The position numbers were made by a program, and so were the translations under genes. A DNA stretch of 64,000 bases. Source: Saccharicrinis aurantiacus (GTDB lineage Bacteria; Bacteroidota; Bacteroidia; Bacteroidales; Marinilabiliaceae). Positions 27,673-34,689 of this stretch are shown in pieces; positions within the stretch are counted from its first letter, which is position 1, and every line of letters starts with the position of its first letter. Location: the NCBI RefSeq assembly GCF_001660705.2, contig NZ_LYBV02000027.1, forward strand, positions 62,001-126,000, in the 5' to 3' direction. Under the pieces are notes generated by a model, which ran no database searches, was not told the DNA's origin, and saw only the letters and a program-made list of their open reading frames with translations.

Positions 27673-28953
27673 ATGGAAAATACCAACACACAATACACTA
27701 CTTATTTAAATATATTAAAAGAAGAGTTGGTTCCCGCCATGGGATGTACCGAACCCATTGCCATTGCCTATGCAGCAGCCATGGCGCGTAAAGTTTTAGG
27801 TGCTTTGCCTGAGCGCATCGAGGTTGAGGTAAGTAGTAATATTATTAAAAACGTAAAAAGTGTTGTTGTACCCAATACGGGCAATTTAAAAGGTATCGAA
27901 GCCGCTGCCGTAGCTGGTGTAATTGCCGGAGATTCAGATAAAGTGCTTGAGGTAATTTCAAAAGTTTGCGAAAAAGGAAAAAAGGACATTGCCGCATATT
28001 TACAAAACAAAGAAGTAAAAGTAATTAACTCGCAAAGCGGATTAATATTCGATATCATTGTAACCGTTTTCTCTAATACCGATGAGGCAAGCGTACAAAT
28101 ATCGCACTTCCATACCAACATTGTTAAGGTAACTAAAAACGGAAAAACCCTGGTTGAAAACTTAGGTTGTAACGATACCCCACAGCCCGATAAAACCGAC
28201 CGCTCGCAAATGACCGTGAAGGGCATTTTCGATTTTGCCCAGGAGCTCAATGTATCCGATGTAAAAGAAATGCTCACCACACAAATCACCTACAATACCG
28301 CCATTGCCAACGAAGGTATTAAAGGAAAATGGGGCGCTAACGTAGGCTCGGTATTGTTAAACACCTGGGGTAACGATGTTAAAGTACGCGCCAAAGCCAT
28401 GGCTGCAGCAGGTTCCGATGCACGTATGAGTGGTTGCGAACTTCCTGTGGTAATTGTTTCAGGCAGCGGAAATCAGGGACTAGCCACCTCTTTACCCGTT
28501 ATTGAGTATGCCCGCGATTTAAAAGTAGACAACGACAAACTCATGCGCGCCTTAGTATTGGCCAATTTGGTTACCATCCACCAAAAAACAGGCATCGGCC
28601 GTTTATCCGCCTATTGCGGAGCCATTTCAGCCGGTATCGGTGCAGGAGCCGGCATTGCCTACCTATTAAGCGGCGAGTACAAAGTAATTAGCCACACCAT
28701 AGTAAACGCCTTGGCCATAGTTTCAGGTATAGTGTGCGACGGCGCCAAACCATCATGCGCAGGCAAAATAGCCTCGGGCGTTGAAGCCGGAATACTCGGA
28801 TACCATATGTATAAAGACGGACAACAATTCCTTGCCGGCGATGGTATTGTAGAAAAAGGCGTTGAAAACACCATTAAAAACGTAAGTCGCCTGGGTAGCA
28901 TCGGCATGCGCGAAACCGATAAAGAAATCATTAAAATGATGCTAGGCGAGTAG
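27673..28953 (+). CDS. L-cysteine desulfidase family protein (CyuA/UPF0597)
   Basis: 426-aa protein of the L-cysteine desulfidase / YhaM family, an oxygen-sensitive iron-sulfur lyase that breaks L-cysteine into pyruvate, ammonia and sulfide. The N-terminal hallmark VPAMGCTEPIAIAYAAA is present. Further conserved stretches are AGSDARMSGCELPVVI, GSGNQGLATSLPV, RLSAYCGAISAGIGAGAG and VCDGAKPSCAGKIASG. These supply the cysteines that in this family hold a 4Fe-4S cluster, plus a glycine-rich core. It is cytoplasmic. Codons end in C or G far more than in most neighbours. Family placement is firm; whether the substrate is cysteine or another sulfur or serine compound is inferred. Confidence 0.92.
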   Translation: MENTNTQYTTYLNILKEELVPAMGCTEPIAIAYAAAMARKVLGALPERIEVEVSSNIIKNVKSVVVPNTGNLKGIEAAAVAGVIAGDSDKVLEVISKVCEKGKKDIAAYLQNKEVKVINSQSGLIFDIIVTVFSNTDEASVQISHFHTNIVKVTKNGKTLVENLGCNDTPQPDKTDRSQMTVKGIFDFAQELNVSDVKEMLTTQITYNTAIANEGIKGKWGANVGSVLLNTWGNDVKVRAKAMAAAGSDARMSGCELPVVIVSGSGNQGLATSLPVIEYARDLKVDNDKLMRALVLANLVTIHQKTGIGRLSAYCGAISAGIGAGAGIAYLLSGEYKVISHTIVNALAIVSGIVCDGAKPSCAGKIASGVEAGILGYHMYKDGQQFLAGDGIVEKGVENTIKNVSRLGSIGMRETDKEIIKMMLGE

Positions 28954-29085
28954 TTTAAAAATGTAAAGTTATAAATGGTTTTACAACTTGCTTGTATTAC
29001 AGCGTTTATAACTTATCATTTACCACTTATAACTTTCTATGGCGCTCATTCCCGCTATCCGTTATAGCCTTTATAGCTTGCTTTA

Positions 29086-29142
29086 AGTGTAGCTAAGCAA
29101 TTCGTGTGCTCCTCTGGTCGCATCCGTTTGCTAAGCTACACT
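29086..29142. repeat. Imperfect inverted repeat (15-bp arms)
   Basis: Arms AGTGTAGCTAAGCAA (29086-29100) and TTGCTAAGCTACACT (29128-29142) pair at 14 of 15 positions around a 27-nt loop. The stem sits alone, with no T tract on either side, so it is not a typical terminator. It could be a remnant of a mobile element end or an intergenic palindrome. Confidence 0.6.
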
Positions 29143-29229
29143 AAAACCAATCCACAAAGGGCTGCCACTTCTATCGTGGCGCAGGTTAGCATAAACCATA
29201 AGGCATGCAGATTTTTCTGTCAATCCATA

Positions 29230-29415
29230 TTCACTTTCACAAGAGTAAAATATATTTCCAGAAGGAAATAACCTTGTTCTTAAGAAAATTAACCACCTTC
29301 TTAATAGTAAAATACACTTCCATATAAAAATAACTTTGTTCTTAAGAAGGATAACCACTCTCATACGGGTATAATATACTTACAGAAGGGAATAATCTTA
29401 TTCATAAGAACGATA
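29230..29415. repeat. Three imperfect 62-bp tandem repeats
   Basis: The anchor AGTAAAATA recurs at 29244, 29306 and (as GGTATAATA) 29368, exactly 62 bp apart. Each unit then has a TTCCAGAAGG-like stretch, AATAAC-TTGTTC and the palindrome TTCTTAAGAA (29278, 29340; TTCATAAGAA at 29401), and ends near AACCAC. The period is not a multiple of three and the units hold stop codons, so this is not a coding repeat. Confidence 0.75.
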
Positions 29416-29749
29416 TTATTGCACAAGATAAGTTGTGTTGTAGAATAAGGGACAAGAGTTTATTAGAATAGGCGGAGTTTTAAATTAAAACAGGGAGCAA
29501 GCTTATTTTTCATAGGTTTAGCTCCTTGTTTTTGTGTAAAGCCCTAATTTATTCTTAATCCAAATGTATTTTATGCCAATTAACATAAAATATTTTTTTA
29601 CATTCACATCAAATTATGTATTCTCATTGATGCGTATATCACAAAATAAAGTGCGTATGCAGCATATGGGTTAGCTATATGTAGGGAGTGAGGATATCAG
29701 AGAGTTCCTAAACATTACAAACAAAATTTAAGTACACTTAAACCCAATT

Positions 29750-31744
29750 ATGTACCAAATCAAATTAGTAGTTGATAGCTACGAACGCTGGCTTACAGGT
29801 CTGCATTATGAGTATTTCTGCCCCATTGAAGTAGATAAAGCATATTACAGAAAGTTCTTACAAAAGAATTTTCCATATGAAATGGGAGATGCCTACAACT
29901 TACATCCTTACGCAAATAAACTGCCATTGGTAAAATGGAGTCAATTGGACGAAAGATTACAACAAGATTGTATGCGCCAAGCGCAATCTGATTTCTACCA
30001 AACTACTCCAAAATTTAACGACCTATGCTTAGGTGAATTTGGCGAGAGTGATACTAAAAAGGTAGGCTATTACAATACCCTTGCTATGGCAAGGCATAAG
30101 GCAGGTCTCGATTATGGAATTGTTCCCAATTACACTCACAACTACGATAAATACCTTAGCCCTGTTCAGAACATTACTGCCCGCACTACTTACAACAAAA
30201 TTGGCGGACTGTTTAGTTTAGAGCTTAATAGTTCCGAAAATGATGATTATTTATACGAGTGGCTATTAACAAGCCAAATGCGCCAAGGCAAATTGGTGTT
30301 TTACGATGGCGATGGCGACCAAGCCTTTAAAATTGAGTTTTGGGATTGCTTTTGTATAGGTGTGCAAGAAAACATGAGTGCCGAGGGTAACACTGCCATG
30401 AAAATGAATGTTCGTCTATCGCCTGCCATCACTCGTAACCGCAGTGCAGAACACCAAAAGGTGTGGAAAGTTACCGATATAACACCAACAAATAGAGCCT
30501 TCGGACCTAGTTCTGTAAGCGAAGAACCTGACGAGGAAAAGCAGAAAGATAAATTATTAGTTAAAAAAGTCGAAGGTCCGTTTTTTGAGAATGGGCAAGT
30601 TGCCGAAGAAATGATTGAGGGTAATACCTATATCTATAAAGCAACAGAATATACACAAGCAGAAGGAGACAAGCTAGCACTTACCCAATGGGCCGAACAG
30701 CTTAGCGATGATGGGCAAATAACAAATATTAGAGGTGCTAAATCATATTTAGATAATGATGGTGTGATTTGTTTTAAATATAAAGCCAAGAAAGCGGAGA
30801 AAATAAGGATTTATGCTTACGTAGAAAGTGCTGCTGAAAGGGTTAGTGTGCTAACTAATACAATAGTTAAAGAAACTATCATAATCGTTGGAACAGAACA
30901 ACATTCAGCTAATTCTGCAAATAAACTAATGTTTCCAGCACAAGCTGTTAGGGAGGTTAGGGAAAACTTAAGTGAATACCCTTATCTAAAAATACTTATT
31001 TTTAAAGATGGGTACACCAAAAATCAATTAGAAGCTTTTTCTAAGGTAATACTTTCTTATAACGAAAAAGCAAAAGTTCTACAAATTAATAGTATAGAAG
31101 AGCTAATTAATTTCATTAATGGAGGTTCAATAAAAATGAACAAGGAGAGTAAATATCGAGATTCTAAAAAAATATCTGATATTAAGATTTTTGCACATGG
31201 TTATGTAAGAGATAAAACTAATGAAGGTGTAATTGCTTTTGGACTTGATGGAAAAAATGCTAGTAAACAAGAATTAGACTATAAAACTTTTAGTGAAATA
31301 AAGGAGAATGTTTTTCTAAAAAATAATCAATCCCATTTATACTCTTATGCTTGTAGAACAGGCATCGGTGTTTCCTCTGAAATTGTAACGAACCCATTAA
31401 AATCAAATAGTTTAGCTCAAAAAATATCAAATCACAGTCAAATTATAGTTCACGCATATATGAAAAGATCTTTGTACGAAGACACTTGGGGTACTCAAAA
31501 TCATAGAGACACATATATTTCAGATAATGATAAAGGAGAATCGTTTTTTGAAAACCTAAAGACGGACATAAAAGATGTATTTGCTGATGACCCAAAAGAT
31601 ATGAATTTGTTTACTACATATATATCAACAGAGAAGAAAATTGATGGAGCTATTTGGAATTCAAAAGGCGCATATTTACCAGTAAAAGCTGGAGACTTTC
31701 CTAAAGGAATTTCCAGTAATTATGAAACTTATAAACCTCAATAA
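29750..31744 (+). CDS. Hcp/TssD tube protein fused to a caspase/CHAT-like C-terminal domain (candidate T6SS effector)
   Basis: 664-aa protein. The N-terminal part carries the Bacteroidota TssD (Hcp) tube signature: GGLFSLELNSSENDDYLYEWLL, MRQGKLVFYDGDGD, KIEFWDCFCIGVQENMSAEG and MKMNVRLSPAITRNRS (about 152-234). The usual first strands (residues 1-25) are split from the rest by an insertion of roughly 110 residues. Residues about 265-375 look like an Ig-like linker (VKKVEGPFFENGQVAEEM, NTYIYKATEY, KIRIYAYVESAAERV), as seen in T6SS effectors of this phylum (from memory). Residues 378-664 form an alternating beta/alpha domain with H483 in DIKIFAHGY and C535 in HLYSYACRTG. That His-Gly / Ala-Cys pattern with about 50 residues between is typical of caspase/CHAT (clan CD) peptidases. 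A small membrane protein follows 2 bp downstream. Tube-fold placement is good; protease activity is inference. Confidence 0.75.
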   Translation: MYQIKLVVDSYERWLTGLHYEYFCPIEVDKAYYRKFLQKNFPYEMGDAYNLHPYANKLPLVKWSQLDERLQQDCMRQAQSDFYQTTPKFNDLCLGEFGESDTKKVGYYNTLAMARHKAGLDYGIVPNYTHNYDKYLSPVQNITARTTYNKIGGLFSLELNSSENDDYLYEWLLTSQMRQGKLVFYDGDGDQAFKIEFWDCFCIGVQENMSAEGNTAMKMNVRLSPAITRNRSAEHQKVWKVTDITPTNRAFGPSSVSEEPDEEKQKDKLLVKKVEGPFFENGQVAEEMIEGNTYIYKATEYTQAEGDKLALTQWAEQLSDDGQITNIRGAKSYLDNDGVICFKYKAKKAEKIRIYAYVESAAERVSVLTNTIVKETIIIVGTEQHSANSANKLMFPAQAVREVRENLSEYPYLKILIFKDGYTKNQLEAFSKVILSYNEKAKVLQINSIEELINFINGGSIKMNKESKYRDSKKISDIKIFAHGYVRDKTNEGVIAFGLDGKNASKQELDYKTFSEIKENVFLKNNQSHLYSYACRTGIGVSSEIVTNPLKSNSLAQKISNHSQIIVHAYMKRSLYEDTWGTQNHRDTYISDNDKGESFFENLKTDIKDVFADDPKDMNLFTTYISTEKKIDGAIWNSKGAYLPVKAGDFPKGISSNYETYKPQ

Positions 31745-31746
31745 AA

Positions 31747-32154
31747 ATGCGTAAAAGAAAAATTAAAAGTGCATTAACAATTAGTTTACTGTGTGCCATA
31801 TTTGGCGCATTACAAATGTATTGGTTCCTTCCTGATGGATTATCTTGCATTGATGCTAAAAGCGGTGTTGTAGAGGCAATTTTTAAATTTATGGGAATTC
31901 AATTTTTAGTTGTCTTTTTTATTCAATTAATATTAAAATCAAGTTTTAAGCTTTATGTCATTGCGGTATCTTTATGTTTTTTTTGGTTTTTTATTAATAA
32001 AAATGAGTTTACTTACAGATATGCATGCTGGTCAACATTTTCTAGTTCGGATATATTATATTATTCGTTTAAAAATTCTATTGCACCTATAATCACTTGC
32101 TTAACAGTTTTAATACTGAGTATTTACTTTTATAAATCAAAAAGTAAATACTAA
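31747..32154 (+). CDS. Small multi-pass membrane protein, candidate immunity protein
   Basis: 135-aa, hydrophobic, basic N-terminus (MRKRKIKSA). Four transmembrane helices are likely: about 9-29, 43-63, 68-86 (FKLYVIAVSLCFFWFFI) and 107-128 (IAPIITCLTVLILSIYF). No family recognised. It starts 2 bp after the stop of the Hcp-effector gene, so the two are almost certainly co-transcribed, as toxin and immunity genes are. Membrane immunity proteins usually guard against toxins acting at or from the periplasm. It shares the low G+C content of the effector's C-terminal half, consistent with joint acquisition. The immunity role is inferred from position only. Confidence 0.6.
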   Translation: MRKRKIKSALTISLLCAIFGALQMYWFLPDGLSCIDAKSGVVEAIFKFMGIQFLVVFFIQLILKSSFKLYVIAVSLCFFWFFINKNEFTYRYACWSTFSSSDILYYSFKNSIAPIITCLTVLILSIYFYKSKSKY

Positions 32155-32198
32155 CATTAAATTTACTAGTAATATAAATGAGGGAAAAATAGAGCGTA

Positions 32199-32422
32199 AT
32201 GATAAAAGAGAAAATTGATAATCTACCTGAATTTAAAAGCCTATGAGAATGCTTTGCATACGTCAGTTGTTGAAGTATCTATTTTACCTTGGGGACAAAT
32301 AAGAATATCTAATAAAAATGAAAAAGAACCCTTTTTGTGGCAGTACGAGGTTGATATTACTGTTTGCGATGAGGTGAAGAGCAGAATTATATAAAGAATT
32401 AACTGAATGGCTTATTAGCTAA
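32199..32422 (+). pseudogene. Frameshifted gene remnant after the effector-immunity pair
   Basis: An ATG at 32199 opens a short frame (MIKEKIDNLPEFK) that stops early. From 32239 another frame reads on for about 50 codons (AYENALHTSVVEVSILPWGQ, then ...FLWQYEVDITVCDEVKSR) and stops at 32392. A third frame continues KELTEWLIS to a stop at 32420-32422. The joined product would be about 73 residues and reads like a normal soluble protein. Two frame breaks indicate decay, or sequencing errors. The protein family is not recognised. It may be a second, decayed immunity gene. Confidence 0.5.
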
Positions 32423-32452
32423 ATACATAGTATGCGTAATTGAAGCATTCAA

Positions 32453-33571
32453 TTACTTCTGCATAGCTTTATTCCTCAACTTTTCTTTAACAACGCAGCC
32501 AACTTCGCCCTCTCGGTAACAACCGTTACATGAAACGCATCGGGGCTTATATTCCTTATCTTTTTTCCATTTATTTACTAGGTCGGGTTCAAAAAGCAAA
32601 GGCCTCGCAATTGAAAAATATTTAATATTGCTTTCATCCAAAATGCTTTGTAAACGATTAAAGTTTCTGTTTCCGCCCATTAATATAATAGGAATAGAAA
32701 CGGCATTTGCTATTTGTTTGGTGGGCTCTAAAAAATAAGATTGCAACTCGGGTTTATGAATTTTTGTACGTGCCGGCCCAATACCTTTCCCCGAAGTTTC
32801 ATTCACACCACTGATCTCTAACATATCGGCACCAGCCTGTTCAAACATTTTAGCTACTTCAATGGCTTCAGTAACAACCAGGCCTTCGCCTTCATCCATA
32901 TAATCATCATGATTCATTTTTACCATAATGGTAAAGTCGTTGCCAACAACCTTACGGATACTGGAAATAACTTCAACAGTAATACGTGCTCTGTTTTCAA
33001 TGCTTCCCCCATACTCATCTACTCGTCTGTTACAAAATGGAGTTAGAAACTGGCTTAACAAATACCCATGTGCACTGTGCAATTCAACGGCATCGTAGCC
33101 CGCTTTTTTAGCGCGTACCGATGCGTTGGTAAAGCTATCTATTACATGCTGAATATCCTGCTTGCTCATTTCTTTGGGCGTAATTCCGGTAACTCGATTT
33201 TTAACAGCAGAGGGGCCAAATAACTCGGTATTCTGAAAATCAGGATGATTGGTTTGTGAACCACCATAGGCCAGTTGAATTGCAATAGGCGTTCCATTAG
33301 AGTGCACCTTTTCTACCAATTTGCGGTGTTCATCAATAAAGGTATCATCATAAATTCCCATCATGCCAGGGTTTGGTCTGTCATTTGGGTCAACCATTGA
33401 GTAACCTGTAATGATTAATCCAACGCCTCCTTTAGATAACTCTTCATACACCTGATAAAGCTTAGGGGTAATGTGCCCATCTTTATCTGCCATATTCATC
33501 CATAATGCCGAACGAATTAAACGATTATTTAAACCTACATTTCTAACCTTCGATGCTTCTAAAATCTTCAT
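32453..33571 (-). CDS. NADH:flavin oxidoreductase, Old Yellow Enzyme family
   Basis: 372-aa FMN-dependent ene-reductase-type protein with a TIM-barrel fold. Typical OYE features include NRLIRSALWMNMADKDGHI at the N-terminus and IAIQLAYGGSQTN. The central AGYDAVELHSAHGYLLSQFL holds the active-site HSAHGY motif, followed by the class motif RVDEYGGSIENRAR. A C-terminal ILMGGNRNF and FSIARPLLFEPDLV complete the phosphate-binding region. The end carries a cysteine cluster (CVSCNGCYREGEVGC), which might bind metal. It lacks the second NADPH domain of 2,4-dienoyl-CoA reductase. The substrate is unknown. It is divergent from a LysR regulator with a shared operator region, so induction by an electrophile or substrate is likely. 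Confidence 0.9.
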   Translation of the reverse strand: MKILEASKVRNVGLNNRLIRSALWMNMADKDGHITPKLYQVYEELSKGGVGLIITGYSMVDPNDRPNPGMMGIYDDTFIDEHRKLVEKVHSNGTPIAIQLAYGGSQTNHPDFQNTELFGPSAVKNRVTGITPKEMSKQDIQHVIDSFTNASVRAKKAGYDAVELHSAHGYLLSQFLTPFCNRRVDEYGGSIENRARITVEVISSIRKVVGNDFTIMVKMNHDDYMDEGEGLVVTEAIEVAKMFEQAGADMLEISGVNETSGKGIGPARTKIHKPELQSYFLEPTKQIANAVSIPIILMGGNRNFNRLQSILDESNIKYFSIARPLLFEPDLVNKWKKDKEYKPRCVSCNGCYREGEVGCVVKEKLRNKAMQK

Positions 33572-33630
33572 AACAACAATCCCTTAAGTTTCTGACGCAA
33601 AATTATTGCAACATTTAGTTCTATACAAAT

Positions 33631-33653
33631 AATACAAATCATATATTTGTATT
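33631..33653. promoter_or_regulatory. Palindromic LysR-type operator overlapping a -7 box
   Basis: A perfect inverted repeat, AATACAAAT (33631-33639) and ATTTGTATT (33645-33653), separated by 5 bp, lies in the 97-bp divergent region. It fits the T-N11-A form of LysR boxes. A further half site (TATACAAAT) lies at 33622-33630. The element TATATTTG (33642-33649), a TAnnTTTG -7 box for the LysR gene, overlaps the right arm, which would allow autorepression. Confidence 0.7.
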
Positions 33654-33668
33654 ATAATTATAATAGAT

Positions 33669-34589
33669 ATGGTGAATTTAGAATGGTACCGTACTTTTAA
33701 AGCGGTGTACAACACACAAACAATGACAGCAGCAGCCGAGGCCTTATTCATTTCTCAACCAGGGGTAAGTCTGCATTTAAGTTCCTTAGAAAGTTATGTA
33801 GGGTCAAGGCTTTTTGATAGGGTGGCAAAAAAAATGATTCCTACAGAGCAAGGAAAGGTTTTATATAACGCCATTAGCGAGCCATTATCTAAATTAGAAG
33901 AGGTAGAAAAGCGCTTTCAGAAAAGTACAGAATTGGAGGTTCCTACAATTAACATTGGGATGTGTTTTGAAACATTTCAGCACATACTCGAAAGGCATCT
34001 TCATACCTTAGATTTTAATATAATTAGTAGTTTCTCGGGATATCAGAACTTATTAAGAGACTTAGAGAAGGGCCTTATAGATATTGTTATTACGCCAACA
34101 AAAATTGATATTAAAGGTGTAAAGTATGTACCCATTGGCATTGAAACCATTGTGTTGATAGGAGGTAGGGATATTGATAAAGCTGCTTTTACATCTGAAA
34201 TTACAAAAAGTAGTAATGCCGAGATACTTGCGCTTTTGAAACAAAACAAGTGGTATGGCACATCGAGCGATAATGAGCATTTTAAACGTTTTTGGTTGAC
34301 CAACTTTAAGGCGTTGCCTGATTTTAGAGCAAATTATATAGTTCCTAATTTTAAGTCGATCATTAATAGTTTAAGTTATGGCAGTGGATTAGCTATTGTG
34401 CCAGACTTCCTCTGTAGAACCGAAATTGAAAAAGGCAAGCTGCAATTGTTGTGGAAGGGAGCTACTCCCATCACAAATACATTGTATCTTGCCTACCGTA
34501 ACAAGTCTATATTTGAAGCGCAAGTAAAAGAGATTCTGAACATATTTCAGTCAGATATGAATAAGAACATTCAGGCCAATGGCGATTAG
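33669..34589 (+). CDS. LysR-family transcriptional regulator
   Basis: 306-aa DNA-binding regulator. The N-terminal winged helix-turn-helix (about 1-60) has the LysR pattern WYRTFKAVYNTQTMTAAAEA, LFISQPGVSLHLSSLE and VGSRLFDRVAKKMIPTEQG. The rest (about 90-295) is a periplasmic-binding-like effector domain with DLEKGLIDIVITP and GSGLAIVPDFL. It is divergent from the OYE-family gene, with a palindromic site between them, the classic arrangement for a LysR regulator controlling its neighbour and itself. The inducer is unknown. Confidence 0.92.
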   Translation: MVNLEWYRTFKAVYNTQTMTAAAEALFISQPGVSLHLSSLESYVGSRLFDRVAKKMIPTEQGKVLYNAISEPLSKLEEVEKRFQKSTELEVPTINIGMCFETFQHILERHLHTLDFNIISSFSGYQNLLRDLEKGLIDIVITPTKIDIKGVKYVPIGIETIVLIGGRDIDKAAFTSEITKSSNAEILALLKQNKWYGTSSDNEHFKRFWLTNFKALPDFRANYIVPNFKSIINSLSYGSGLAIVPDFLCRTEIEKGKLQLLWKGATPITNTLYLAYRNKSIFEAQVKEILNIFQSDMNKNIQANGD

Positions 34590-34635
34590 AAATTACACTA
34601 GTATATATAATACACTGGGCGTGCCAGTGGAAATG

Positions 34636-34667
34636 AAAAACCCCAATGTCCTAAATAGATATTGGGG
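34636..34667 (-). terminator. Terminator of the GH36-GH2 operon
   Basis: 10-bp stem CCCCAATGTC (34641-34650) / GATATTGGGG (34658-34667), one G-U pair and a 7-nt loop. On the minus strand it is followed by five T residues. It lies 22 bp past the GH2 stop codon. Confidence 0.85.
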
Positions 34668-34689
34668 CCTTCTGTTTTGTTATTGGTAA

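Larger units (their letters stand above)
28954..29749. other. 796-bp intergenic region with repeats, upstream of the Hcp-effector gene
   Basis: No credible gene. It contains an imperfect inverted repeat (29086-29142) and three 62-bp direct repeats (29230-29415), listed separately. The part from 29420 to 29749 is AT-rich and featureless; no clear TAnnTTTG promoter was found in front of 29750. Confidence 0.6.

Noticed and set aside
27768-28289. Minus-strand open frame of 173 codons
   Set aside because: Antisense shadow of the cysteine desulfidase, created by its G+C-rich codons; no start context or family.
29131-29364. Minus-strand open frame of 77 codons in the repeat region
   Set aside because: It runs through the 62-bp repeats, whose period is not divisible by three, so it cannot be a repeat protein; composition is arbitrary.
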